64,000 nucleotides of DNA from Bacillota bacterium (GCA_021820965.1 JAKACZ010000015.1:1-64000); one strand, 5' to 3'; numbered from the stretch's first letter, positions 9,008 through 18,480 are shown. Program-made: numbers and translations. The notes: a model not told the origin generated them from the letters alone.

Positions 9008-10084
9008 TCAGAGGTCATCCCAAAATCGCATCTGCTCGGCTTTAACCAATGTCAAATCCACAAACCCTAAACCGATCAGGCGTACGGGTTCAGTGATCGG
9101 AGAGCGCTTCAGAATTTGATGCAATAAGATGAGAACTTGCGAGGCGGTATGAATGGCGGCGGAGCTGGTAATTCGCCGAGTGTGGGTGATAAAATGACGC
9201 GTGCGATACTTCACCACCAATGTTGTACTCTCCATACCGGTCGCTTCTAATCGCGTCATCAGTTCAGCAATCAAGGGCTCCCAACTTTGATCTGTGAGGG
9301 CACGAGGCAAAAGATTATAGGGTAATGTTCGCTCAACACTGACCGACTGACGATCGGTGGCTCGGGGCGGAATCACCGACGTGTCATCGAGGCCTTGCGC
9401 ACGGGCTCTTAAACGTTCTCCATGAATTCCCAGTGGCTGGAGAACCGTGGGCATACTTTTCGCTAAGTCGCCAATGGTCTCAATATCCCATTGGGCTAGC
9501 CGTTTTGCGGTAGCGGGGCCACAACCAAACAGTTCCTCGACCGGTCGCGGCCACAACCGTTCTGGAATCTCTTCCACCCGCAGCACCGTTAAGCCCGATG
9601 GCTTATCCCAATCGCTCACCTGCTTGGCTAGCATCTTATTGGCACTAATGCCTAGACTAACCGTCAAGCCCAAACGCTGGAAAATCGCGTCTTGTAGCGC
9701 TCGCCCAGCTGTCACGCTATCGTTTTTCCATTGGTTCAGTTGGTGGCTTAAATCCAGCCAAGCCTCGTCAATGGATAGCGGTTCCACACAGGGGGTCCAT
9801 AGATGAAAAATCTCCCGCATCCGTATGCTGTATGCCTTATATAGTTCACGTTGCGGCGCAATGGTAATCAAATCGGGACAGCGATAGCGAGCTTCACCCA
9901 GCCGCATGGCGGTGCGAATACCGTAAGCACGTGCCGGATAATTAGCCGCAAGGATAACGCCATGCCGCGTATTCGGATCCCCGGCCACCGCGATCGGACG
10001 AGACCGTAAAGTGTCATCTTCAGCCATGTGGCAAGCCGCATAAAACGCGTCCGCATCCGCATGGATGATGGGCAAGAGGTCCAT
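9008..10084 (-). CDS. dinB: Y-family DNA polymerase (DinB/Pol IV type)
   Basis: A 358-residue translesion polymerase. The palm signature HADADAFYA at the N-terminus supplies the first catalytic Asp and the aromatic steric gate, and SIDEAWLDLS (about residue 103) supplies the second Asp-Glu pair. A helix-hairpin-helix (ELFGCGPATAKRLAQWDIETIGDLA) and the little-finger domain with SVERTLPYNLL follow. It lacks a C-terminal beta-clamp motif that I can identify. The start could be ATG 10084 (MDLLPIIHAD) or ATG 10120 (MSRGLS); the first fits the family length better, the second has GGGA just upstream. It stands alone between mobile-element remnants but is intact. No LexA-type operator was seen upstream. 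Confidence 0.92.
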   Translation of the reverse strand: MDLLPIIHADADAFYAACHMAEDDTLRSRPIAVAGDPNTRHGVILAANYPARAYGIRTAMRLGEARYRCPDLITIAPQRELYKAYSIRMREIFHLWTPCVEPLSIDEAWLDLSHQLNQWKNDSVTAGRALQDAIFQRLGLTVSLGISANKMLAKQVSDWDKPSGLTVLRVEEIPERLWPRPVEELFGCGPATAKRLAQWDIETIGDLAKSMPTVLQPLGIHGERLRARAQGLDDTSVIPPRATDRQSVSVERTLPYNLLPRALTDQSWEPLIAELMTRLEATGMESTTLVVKYRTRHFITHTRRITSSAAIHTASQVLILLHQILKRSPITEPVRLIGLGFVDLTLVKAEQMRFWDDL

Positions 10085-10249
10085 GACAGCTACCCTAGCT
10101 CCGCTAAGACCACGCGACATAAAATTCCCATCATTACACGCCCCTCATCCATTTTTATGGTATGAGAGACAATGGATCAAGTCTAGTCATTAACCTATTC
10201 ACGCGAAAAGACAGTATCGCCAGGAGAATCCGCGACTGCGTCGCCACAT

Positions 10250-10912
10250 GTCACGTCAGAAGTGCCCCGGTTCCGGTCTCCTGTTGGCTCTCCCAGGCTC
10301 TCGGGTTGTCGCTACACCATCCTGGGCCTCACACAAACCCAGATGCTGCCCTTGCTGCGGATAATCCAGTCCCAGCCTCATGCGTCTAAAAAGCGAAAAA
10401 AGCGCACCGTGGCAAACCCGCGATCGGCCAGCAGAATAGGGTGACAGCCCGCCGGGAGGAGCCGGACGACGCGGGCACACAATGCCTCTTCGTCCTCGCG
10501 CATCCGACCCTTGAGATCTTCCGTGGGGACCGTCATCCAGGCGATCGGGATCACGCGCCCATGGGCGCGCACATTAATACTCAGGATTTGAAACTGGCCA
10601 TCTTTGGTCTTCGGATCGGTCCAATCCAGGGTGAGATAGACCTGGCGTGCGAACCCAATGACGGCCTCGATCAGGTCGCCACAGGCGACCTCCAGATCGA
10701 TCCGGGTGTTGCCCGAAAAGGCGGTCCACGCGTTGGATGGCGTGTTTGGCCTTGGCCGTCTTGGCCATCGCCAGACTGTGGCCGCTGGCGGCAATCCCGG
10801 GCACCGGCTTGCGCATGACGGCCCAGACGAGGGCGGCGAGCGTCTTGCGTTGGGATAAGCGCAATCGGCCATGCATGGTAAAGTAGTCGGTGATCGACGG
10901 CAGTTTGATCAT
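10250..10912 (-). pseudogene. IS4-like transposase remnant
   Basis: ATG 10912 has a good ribosome site (GAGGAGGACTCCC) and begins MIKLPSITDYFTMHGRLRLS, a typical N-terminal domain. Near 10720 the frame slips; the new frame reads DLEVACGDLIEAVIGFARQV, LTLDWTDPKTKDG and ILLADRGFATVRFFRFLDA, which carries the first two catalytic Asp regions (DWT, ADRGF) of IS4-type enzymes. It then hits a stop at 10378, with faint continuation in another frame to about 10256. The C-terminal Glu region is gone. Inactive. Confidence 0.7.
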
Positions 10913-12120
10913 GGGAGTCCTCCTCGAGAGCGTGGTATTGACTCCTCTCTTCGGCATCGGGACCCCTAATTCTTTGCGAGAAGATGCTGACTACTGTTAC
11001 CATAAAACTGGGGATGGGCCAGGGTCATGCCCGTTCTGCATGATTTGCTACGTGGCCGAATGGAGAGTTGCCACGGCCGGGGTTGCACTTGGCTGGATCT
11101 GAGGTCACAGGCTGCATGGCCACGTGATACCCCAACCGATTAATGCATCGACGTTTACCGTTACGAGCCAACGAAGTTGCGGGGGCCAGCGTCTGACCGC
11201 GAATGCGGCAAGGCCATCAGCTTCGGCCACACTGAGTCTCACAATTCAGGCGTGTCCGGTCGTGGACCAGGAAAATTGTAGGGGGATCCACGCGAGCAAT
11301 CCCGCGGTCAGACCCCGGAAAATTAGCGCTTGACAGTACGTGGCGGCCGCGTTGCGGGGCAGTGGGGGTGGCCTTCGATGACTCCTGAGGGAGAACCGGA
11401 TAAGGTTGGCAGCACGTCTATCTTGCCCCTGTCGAGACGTCAGACCCTGTGGCTTTGCGGCCCGGCCTTTCGATCAGTGTGCTTGGTCAACGGGAATGTC
11501 CAATTGGCGGCAAGGATCATAACGCCGGTCACGAAAAGTGACACGCCAACCAATCGTGTTCAGACAGGCTAAAATGTCTTATTTGTTGGGACGGCAAGCC
11601 AACGCGCGTCCATTTGAACGCGTTGTATACTGGGCCCCTTTTCCCTTGGTTCCCAAGCATTTGGTCGCTGAAAGCATTGTAAGCTAACGGGTGAAAAGCG
11701 TAGCAAATCGGCGCCCAGAATCTACGCAGCCCGGGACCACCTCCACTGTATTTACGACCATTTCCCAGAGTCAGGGGTAACGGCGCAGTTCCGTGCGTGC
11801 GCTTTAGTGGAGCCATGTTGGAATTTCGGCGAGTTCCGGCATCTGGGTCGTGATATGATTCGAATGGCTATGCTTTGCAACTCAAAGGACGGTTGGTCAG
11901 TGTTGCCCAGGGCCGGTAACCAACCACCGGATTGCACGAGCTGCGACTACACTTACCAGTAGTTACTCTTTTCGAACAACCTAATGTTTAGGTTTCAGGG
12001 GACGCCGATCATCATTTTCGTGACAAATGTCGCTTAAGCGCGATTGCGAGTCAAATCGTACCGCCGGGGAATTGGTCGGCGTACGATACGAAAAGCGTTA
12101 GTGGAGAGGACTTACTTATC
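10913..12120. other. Non-coding or decayed 1.2-kb stretch
   Basis: Several short frames exist on both strands, none with recognisable motifs. The first bases hold the ribosome site and leader of the transposase remnant on the minus strand. The last 30 bases hold GGAGAGG, the ribosome site of the HPP gene. I see nothing else I can name. Confidence 0.45.
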
Positions 12121-12654
12121 ATGGCAAACGGGTTCGATCATCGGAAGAATGTGTTTTCGGACTATGATTGGAAGAACTGGATGTACCACGGAAGGACCTC
12201 GGGGCTACAAGCAATTTGGTTCTTGTCTCTGCTTCTCCTTCTTGCTTGGATGGACGGGGCGACCAAATTTGTGTGGCTGGTCCCGCCTTTTGCTGCGACA
12301 TTGACAATCTTGCTTTTGCTGCCAAAATCACCCATCGCACAACCCATTCCGGTTATCGTCGGACCAACCCTATCGGCATGTGTCGGTACGGCCGCTTCGC
12401 TGTGGGTACACGGTCCCTTTTATGCTGCTTTGGTTGCAGGTCTGATGGTAATCGTTCTTCCGCTGCTCAAGGTCTATCATCCTCCTGGGGTGGCTCTGTC
12501 GATGTACCCGTTGTTGCTGCGCACCAACATTGCCTTCCCATTTGTTGTGGTCTTGCCATTTACCGTCGTCTCTGTTGTCAGTTGTAGCGTGTTGAGCAAG
12601 GTTGCAAAGTCTTGGCCCAACTATCCTTTGCCACTTAGGCACGAATGCCATTGA
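12121..12654 (+). CDS. HPP-family integral membrane protein
   Basis: A 177-residue protein with four to five membrane segments. The family hallmarks are PPFAATLTILLLLPKSPIAQP after the second helix, a conserved GPTLSACVG helix, and the eponymous HPPGVALSMYPLLL turn. HPP proteins are small four-helix membrane proteins; some plant and cyanobacterial members have been linked to nitrite transport, but the family is broad and the substrate here is open. GGAGAGG lies about 14 bases before ATG 12121, a slightly long spacing. Intact, isolated, within an island of decayed insertion sequences. Confidence 0.8.
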   Translation: MANGFDHRKNVFSDYDWKNWMYHGRTSGLQAIWFLSLLLLLAWMDGATKFVWLVPPFAATLTILLLLPKSPIAQPIPVIVGPTLSACVGTAASLWVHGPFYAALVAGLMVIVLPLLKVYHPPGVALSMYPLLLRTNIAFPFVVVLPFTVVSVVSCSVLSKVAKSWPNYPLPLRHECH

Positions 12655-12948
12655 TCTGTTTTGCTTTCGGACCATGCGGGATGCTACGGGAGCGACTTGG
12701 TTGGTACCAGGACATATGTGTGGCGGGCTTCAATCCAATCTCTGGCCATTCTACCGCAGCCGCGAAGCCTCGCGCGACATGATGATGTTACGGCGTTCGC
12801 GGGGAAATGTTCGGAGCACGCGGCAATCTGGTCAACTGGTTCGTGCTCCCAAGGAAGCCGCATGCGATCAATACACACGGACCGATAGGTCAGCGCTGTG
12901 AAAATATCGGATCCATGAACTCTCCCGCCGCCGCAGACAGCCCAGCCG

Positions 12949-14142
12949 ATGCGGGGATACAACAAAGATGGACACCGCGACTGCAAACAACTGGTCTTGG
13001 GGGCGGTGACCCGCCCGGATGGGATCCCCGTCCGGGTGGACGTGAATGATGGCAACCTGAATGACACCGTGTGGAACCGCCAGGCGGTGGCGGCCCTCAA
13101 GGACACCCTGACGACCCGGCCCCACATTCTCTTTGTGGCGGACTCCAAGCTGATTACCGTCGAGACCGTCGATCCGTTGTGCGAGGAGCAGGTCTCCTTC
13201 GTTTCGCGCATGCCCAACACCTTCGCGTTGACGGCCGCAACCAAAACCTAGGCCGCAGAGCACGCGATCTGGATCGAGGTGGGGGCGATTGCGCGGCGCC
13301 TGGGCGCCGCGGAGTATCGGATTTGGGAAACCTCGGGTATCGTCGCGGGTCATTCGGTCCGCCTCGTGGTCGTGGAATCCTCCGCGTTAACGGCCAAAGC
13401 GGACGCCAGTATGCCCCACGATCGTGACACCGCCGCGACGCGGGTGGATCGCGCCGCCCACCGGCTGAGTCGACAACGCTTTGAGTGTGAGGCGGACGCC
13501 CGGAAAGCGCGGGAGGCCTGGGAAAAAGCCCTCCCGGCCCTGGCCTGGTGGCACATCGAAGCCCCCTTGGAGACGTCGACGCGACGCCGACGCCGCCCCG
13601 GCGGCGGACCCTTGGAGACGGTCACCGAATGGCACTGGATGATCCAGCGCGGCGCGGTGAACCAGGCCTTTATCAATCAAGAACATCTCCGCCGCCGCAC
13701 CTTCGTGCTGATTGCTCATGATCCCGACCGCTCCGCGTCGGAGTTACTGGCAGCCTATAACGAAGAGTGGGTCGTCGAAGGTACCCATGCCACGATCAAA
13801 GGCCCGCTCGGCATTGCCCCCGTCTTCCTGAAGGATCCGACAAAACTCACCGCCTACGTATACGTCGTCTACCTGGCCGCCTTACTCTGGAGCGTCATGC
13901 AAGCCGTCGCACGACGGAATGCGGTGCAGTGGGGCGTGACGTTGCCCTACCCCAACGGTCAACCTCAGGAGGCCCCCTCCACGAAACGGATCAAAGAACT
14001 CTTAATGCCCATTCCCATCGTCTGCTATCGTCTTCAGAACGTGACCTACCGCGTGCTCGCGGAGCTCACCTGGGTTCAGCGTCTGGCCTGTCTGCTCTTG
14101 GAAGTCGAACCGCGACGGCTCACTGCGGTTCCCTCGGGCTAG
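12949..14142 (+). pseudogene. IS1634-family transposase, 5'-truncated with an in-frame stop
   Basis: The frame opens at the conserved GYNKDGHRDCKQLVLGAVT, with the catalytic region continuing through DVNDGNLNDT and ILFVADSKLIT (catalytic Asp). It meets TAG at 13249-13251, then continues in the same frame to 14142 through WIEVGAIARRLG, HRLSRQRFECEADARKA and the Glu region NEEWVVEGTHATIKGPLG followed by KLTAYVYVVYLAALLW. The N-terminal third, of the type seen at 8160-8429, is missing. One stop codon and truncation mean it is inactive. The 3' end abuts an IS630 fragment. Confidence 0.8.
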
Positions 14143-14184
14143 CCTCACAGGGCCTGAGCTCTCGTGTGGGCAAGGGTGCGAAAT

Positions 14185-14487
14185 ACGGTTCCGATTACCG
14201 TCGTCTTGGATAATGCCCGCTACCAGCGCAATCACTTCGTCATGGCCGAGGCGGAACGCGTCGGGATTACCTTGCTTTGGCTGCCCACCTATTCCCCGAA
14301 TCTCAATCTCATTGAACGGCTCTGGAAGTTTGTGAAAGCCGAGTGTCTCCATGGGCGCTACTACGCCACGTTTGCCCCCTTTCAACAAGCCATTATCGAC
14401 TGTTTGCAGGACCCCGAGGGCCGCCATAAAGCCTAATTCGCCACCCTGCTCACGCTAAAATTTCAGCTGTTTGACGCAGCGGCCTAA
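14185..14487 (+). pseudogene. IS630-family transposase, C-terminal fragment
   Basis: Codes for the last third of an IS630 DDE transposase: ITVVLDNARYQRNHFVM with the second catalytic Asp, then LPTYSPNLNLIERLWKFVK with the catalytic Glu. A TAA at 14434-14436 interrupts it; the expected tail FATLLTLKFQLFDAAA continues in the same frame to a final TAA at 14485-14487. The upstream part is replaced by the IS1634 remnant that ends at 14142. Nearly identical in its shared part to the remnant near 5262-5312. Confidence 0.75.
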
Positions 14488-15749
14488 CGAACCGGCGCCA
14501 ATCATCGGAGCGGCGATCGCCCGTGTATTATTGAGGCGGGTAGCATTGCTATGGGCCAGCCCACCTGGCGAAACGCCGAGTCACTGCCGACAGCCCCACG
14601 ACCGTGCGCAATCGGTCATGAGGTGACTCATCCTACCGGGGGATCGGTTAGCTAATCATCGATTGTCTTCCGTGAAAAGTATATTATGCAGTACCAGAAA
14701 AACTGGGGATTTTGCACCAAACCACGCTGGGCAGGGAAAATGCCGCGGACTGGGATGCGTAGGGGTGTCCGCAATTTTGCAGGGGCTCTCGCCCATTCGA
14801 TGCCCGCCTAGAATACCTGCACAACCGCCTGATCAGTCGCGTATCATTATCACGTCCCCGAATTCGTCGCCAGCATCCCGATTGAGGACGGCCTGACCTT
14901 GCGAGCCGCGGGCCTGTTAATCTATCGCGACTGCCCCCAGTCCGGCCTTCAAGCCGAATACCTGCGCTTCCAGAACATCAAATCTGCGAGTACACGCCCG
15001 AAGGTAAGTGTCTGGCTCAGCTGAGTGCACGGGAATTGGAAATTATCAAACATACTCTGTCGGGCAAATAAGCGCCAACTGAAGCTTTGACGGGCTGCGC
15101 TCTATTCCATGTAGACGATGCCAGTCGATCGGGCGAGGATGAGGCCACCCTCAATTGAAACGAGGGTGGCCTCCTTTCCATGTAGAGCATCTCCTGCCCA
15201 GAGAGCGCCCGACGACGGTCTTTTGTGGCAACCGTGTCCGGAACATAACGATCGTCGAACGAACGTGCCACGACCGTTGAAATCGAGTGACCGGTCGTGA
15301 AACGGCTTATAACGGTTACGTCACGATCGCAAAACAGATGTTGAGTGCAAGGGCATTGCAATGTGGCCGCCACGTCCCATCCTTGATCGCAATTGATAGC
15401 AGTTGCCCGCAGCCGGAAGTCCGGCCGCTCTCGTCCACTAATGTCCGCATATCCCGGCGGTACGCCCTGCACGCCAAGCAATCCACCACGTATTGGGCCA
15501 CGAGCGACATGCCCGTGACGGGGTCATTGCACGGGGGGACACCTGCTTGCGCCCCACAATGAGCGTATGGAAAGGCTGCGGCCTCTGCGGTTGCGAGGTG
15601 GAATTCGAGGTGCGGAGCCAGGTGGGTAGCACCACCGACAGCTCCCTTCCTTTCTGGGATTGCTTTATCAGAGGTACGGACGTATCGCTCACCCTTATTC
15701 ATTGGCCGTCGATGTCTGGGCGCGTCCGGAATGAACCACTGGGCTATAT
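14488..15749. other. Decayed 1.26-kb stretch with one strong hairpin
   Basis: No open frame has both a ribosome site and a family motif. A stretch around 14850-15000 reads IEDGLTLRAAGLLIY on the plus strand, which looks once-coding, but I cannot assign it. The striking element is the hairpin at 15141-15173, listed separately. Confidence 0.4.
15105..15190. repeat. Perfect 12-bp hairpin flanked by direct repeats
   Basis: GAGGCCACCCTC (15141-15152) and GAGGGTGGCCTC (15162-15173) are exact reverse complements around a nine-base AT-rich loop. TTCCATGTAGA occurs on both sides, with GCTCTA outside the left copy and TAGAGC outside the right copy. There is no T-run, so it is not a classical terminator. 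It could be the trace of a small hairpin-ended element. Confidence 0.5.
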
Positions 15750-16004
15750 TTAAGCGGCGATACTTAACCTGGCAAATGGGGTAGATACGGGGGCCAAGCG
15801 CCATTTGTTCCGATCTTCGGGACTCGCCGCAGCCAATCGAGGAAATTCGTTCAGCGGGAACGCCAAAGATCCCCGGTTGCTCAGATCAAAGATGATGTGG
15901 TCGGCATCGAAACGCACGGCTATAGCATGCGGCAGCTGAGGCAATGGCGGTGCCTCATCAACTACAAGAGGGCTGCAATTGATTAATCGAGAAGTTCTAG
16001 CCAC
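15750..16004 (-). pseudogene. DUF2442-domain protein fragment
   Basis: The frame contains the DUF2442 core: AVRFDADHIIFDLSNRG, then FPLNEFPRLAAASPEDRNKW. Family members continue into a short tail (around GxGIHWPxIDEDI) which is replaced here by unrelated residues before the stop, so the protein is probably damaged. DUF2442 genes commonly sit in toxin-antitoxin-like pairs, often beside DUF4160. It lies directly downstream of the decayed MazF/PemK-like gene on the same strand, with 22 bases of overlap. No ribosome site is evident at its nominal ATG. Confidence 0.5.
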
Positions 16005-16190
16005 CGTTTCTTAAGCTCTCCCCAATCTCGTGGGCTCAGATGACCAATGATGCTCTCAAATAGGCTCTGGTTTAACGTATACAACGTGGTTAGCCGCACT
16101 ACAGAGGCTTTATCGAGTCCTGACCTTTTGGGTAATATCGGTAAAGGTAAAAGGCGCACGAACAATATCGCCTGGTTTAATGTTCTCCAT
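15983..16190 (-). pseudogene. MazF/PemK-like toxin with internal deletion or frameshift
   Basis: ATG 16190 opens MENIKPGDIVRAPFTFTD, the standard N-terminus of a PemK-type RNase toxin, but the frame stops after about 25 codons. In a shifted frame the sequence resumes with the C-terminal half: SGLDKASVVRLTTLYTLNQS and HLSPRDWGELKKRWLELLD. The central barrel, including the usual RPALVL region, is missing, so the RNase cannot fold. Its start overlaps the end of the small antitoxin-like gene by 14 bases, the usual antitoxin-first arrangement. Confidence 0.65.
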
Positions 16191-16353
16191 GGGTTCGTTC
16201 CTCTACCGCGTTATCTTCTGGGTTTACAGAAAACGCCAGCCACGTTAAATCCTCGATATCTTGTGCGTAACTGATCCATAATTTTTGGATCAGTTTTAGC
16301 CGCTCGTTTTTATCTAATGTCTGGACTTGTTTAAAAATAGTAGTGGCATCCAT
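16177..16353 (-). CDS. Small antitoxin-like protein (addiction-module component type)
   Basis: A 58-residue acidic, helical protein: MDATTIFKQVQTLDKNERLK, then QKLWISYAQDIED. The pattern of an N-terminal helix ending in L.ERLKLIQKLW resembles short antitoxin-like proteins encoded before PemK or RelE-type toxins. AGAGGTG sits upstream of ATG 16353; the frame extends further but without a ribosome site. It overlaps the start of the broken toxin gene. Without a functional toxin partner it would be an orphan. Family assignment is by shape and context only. Confidence 0.5.
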   Translation of the reverse strand: MDATTIFKQVQTLDKNERLKLIQKLWISYAQDIEDLTWLAFSVNPEDNAVEERTHGEH

Positions 16354-16618
16354 GACACTTTCACCTCTTAAACTTATCGCTATTCTATAGTGCAGACATG
16401 ACCTCACGTATCGACTGGCCACAATGCAGACCCGTAGTCACCAACCTCATCGCTTTTCTCTATTATATCCCAGATCCCATTCCCCTTCATCAGATTTAGC
16501 GCGGAGACCGGATGCCGGGTACACAAAACGCCCCGCCCTCTTTCGAGAGCGGGTCCACTTTACCGCTTGCAGTAGCCAGCGATGACCTCGCGCCGCGCAT
16601 GGCGCGCTTTGGAGAGCA

Positions 16619-17059
16619 TCATTGGGGCGCCCTCCCTCGGAGCAAGACATCGAACTGGCGGAGATCCACGGCGTGGGAGGCAAGGTCTGTCGGTGCGAGG
16701 GCCATGCGCTGGGTCAAGGCGACAATGTCCGCCGTCTGGATGCGCCCCACGGTCACGGCTTCTTCTAACGCCCGCACGGCATGCTCAAAGCCCCACGGCT
16801 CCGTACACTGCGACAACCCTCGTATAAAGATATTGAGGGCGAGGGCGGCTTGGAGGTCAGCTCGCACCACGCCATCTAAGGCCACCCGTAGCGCTTCCGG
16901 CAATCCGGATCGCAGCGGAGGACCCTGCTCGATGCCGGCTGCGGTCGCGGCCGTAATATAATGGCGCAGGGTCGCCCGATCCACCCCCAGGTTCTTGCTC
17001 ATCTGCCGCAGACTATCGCCCGCTTGCGAATGGGTGTAGATTTCCATCAATTCCGGCAT
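16619..17059 (-). pseudogene. IS21-family IstA, internally deleted
   Basis: The 146-residue frame joins the N-terminal helix-turn-helix of IstA (MPELMEIYTHSQAGDSLRQM, GVDRATLRHYI) directly to what looks like its C-terminal tail (ALEEAVTVGRIQTADIVAL, HAVDLRQFDVLL). The DDE core of some 300 residues is missing although the frame stays open, so this is an in-frame internal deletion. No intact IstB gene follows. Two 17-base near-repeats lie upstream at 17148-17188 where an IS21 end would be expected. Confidence 0.65.
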
Positions 17060-17147
17060 GGTAAACTCCCTTCGTGCGACGATGATCGCCTCCTTGATTG
17101 GTCGACTTCATCGTCCTGTTTCGTGATGCACGGGGGATTCCCTGCCC

Positions 17148-17188
17148 GGGTGAATTATGTGACGCGGGGGTGGGTGAATTATTTGGCG
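17148..17188. repeat. Direct repeat pair, probable end of the IS21-like element
   Basis: GGGTGAATTATGTGACG (17148-17164) and GGGTGAATTATTTGGCG (17172-17188) match at 15 of 17 positions with a 24-base period. IS21-family ends usually carry short repeated transposase-binding sites, and these lie 90 bases before the IstA remnant. The link to the element is an inference. Confidence 0.45.
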
Positions 17189-17307
17189 TTCGACACTGTC
17201 GAGACCGCAATGCGAGCTCAGATTTTCTCGTGATAGAAAGCAGAATTAATTTATGGACACCTTTGGTCGCCGGGGCTAGACTGAATTTCGAGGCGATTAA
17301 AAGTAAA

Positions 17308-17964
17308 ATGGGAAACGTGGTATATGTCTTTGGCGACGAGTCAGGCAACTTGGACTTTAGCAATAACCAGGGAGCGTCACGCTATTTCATTTTAACCACC
17401 GTTATGATGGAAAATTGTTCTGTGGGCGATGCCTTACTTCAATTGCGGCGGGAGTTAGCGTGGAAAGATGTGCTATTGACCGAACAGTTTCATGCGGCAT
17501 CGGATCGGCAAGAAGTCCGGGACTACGTCTTTGAATCCATCGCGGGTTTTGATTTCCGTGTGGACGCAACGATTTTGGAAAAACGAAAAACCGTTGAACG
17601 GTACAGATGCGACGTGTCAGAGTTTTACAGACTTGCTTGGTGGTTTCATCTTAAATATGTTGGGCAAGCGGTTCATCGAGACGACAAAGTGCTTCTGGTT
17701 GCAGCGTCGTTGGGCGAACGAAAGAAAAAACAAGCCTTCTCCGATGCGTTTGATGCGGTCGCTCTGCAGACGGTGTCTCACGCCGACTTCCACACGGCAT
17801 TTTGGCACGACGCTACAGATCCCTGTCTCCAGGTAGCGGATTACTGTGGATGGGCCATTCAACGCCAGTGGGAACGTCATGACGATCGATCCTACGCACT
17901 CATCGAGCACAAGATCGCAAGTGAATTCGATGCTTTCAGGCTTGGATCTAAGTTATTCTATTAA
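17308..17964 (+). CDS. DUF3800-domain protein
   Basis: A 218-residue protein with the DUF3800 signature near the N-terminus, VYVFGDESGNLDF (acidic DES motif), and later acidic positions in HDATDPCLQVADYCGWAIQR. The fold is thought to be RNase H-like, and the DES...D pattern suggests a metal-dependent nuclease, but the biochemical role is not established. Family members are frequent on phages, mobile elements and defence-rich islands, which fits this neighbourhood. ATG 17308 begins the conserved core; the ribosome site is weak (GAGGCGA). Two adjacent hairpins follow the stop codon at 17982-18015. Confidence 0.8.
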   Translation: MGNVVYVFGDESGNLDFSNNQGASRYFILTTVMMENCSVGDALLQLRRELAWKDVLLTEQFHAASDRQEVRDYVFESIAGFDFRVDATILEKRKTVERYRCDVSEFYRLAWWFHLKYVGQAVHRDDKVLLVAASLGERKKKQAFSDAFDAVALQTVSHADFHTAFWHDATDPCLQVADYCGWAIQRQWERHDDRSYALIEHKIASEFDAFRLGSKLFY

Positions 17965-17981
17965 AGAAAAAAGGCCAGCTA

Positions 17982-18018
17982 GCAGACAACTCGTCTGCAG
18001 AGCCCCATGGGCTCTTTC
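17982..18018 (+). terminator. Double hairpin after the DUF3800 gene
   Basis: GCAGAC (17982-17987) pairs with GTCTGC (17993-17998), immediately followed by AGAGCCC (17999-18005), loop CAT, and GGGCTCT (18009-18015) then TTTC. Position 18 bases after a stop codon suits an intrinsic terminator, though the T-run is short. Confidence 0.5.
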
Positions 18019-18256
18019 ACCAGCCACCACGACCACGTTTATTATAACCCACGCAAAGGGAAATTCAAGCATCAACGTGTCACGATCACGAGGCTGTCCA
18101 ATTCGTCGACAAATGGCGCGTTGTTGGTAAGAGGATAGATTTTTCAATGAATGGGGGCAAGTAATGGAATGGACACAAAAAATGTCGCGCCGACACAACA
18201 ATCGGTTCTACCGCTAACCCGCTGGCATTTCTTGACGAAGAGGGCGTCCACAAAAG

Positions 18257-18294
18257 GCGAGTCTTGTGGCGACGGAGACGCCACAAGACTTCGC
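18257..18294. repeat. Perfect 12-bp inverted repeat
   Basis: AGTCTTGTGGCG (18260-18271) and CGCCACAAGACT (18279-18290) are exact reverse complements with a seven-base loop, extendable by three bases with one bulge. No T-run follows. It lies in the 515-base gap before the methyltransferase gene, in which I see no open frame with support. Confidence 0.45.
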
Positions 18295-18480
18295 AGGACG
18301 AATCAGGGAGCTTCGGGGGCGAAAGCGCCTTTGGTCAAGTAAGTGGTCAGGCCGCGATTCCCCATTCTGCTTTACCGTGAAACTTGGGACGTATAGAGTG
18401 GATGACGAACGGAACTGCTGAATGGATGCAGCGCAGGCGTCTGAGCACGTCTTTAAACATCGCCGGGGTAGGAGGACCGT

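Noticed and set aside
12684..13244. Minus-strand frame of 186 codons
   Set aside because: It is antisense to the recognisable IS1634 transposase remnant and has no family motif.
15316..15804. Minus-strand frame of 162 codons
   Set aside because: Composition looks random, no ribosome site, and it runs into the DUF2442 fragment on the same strand.
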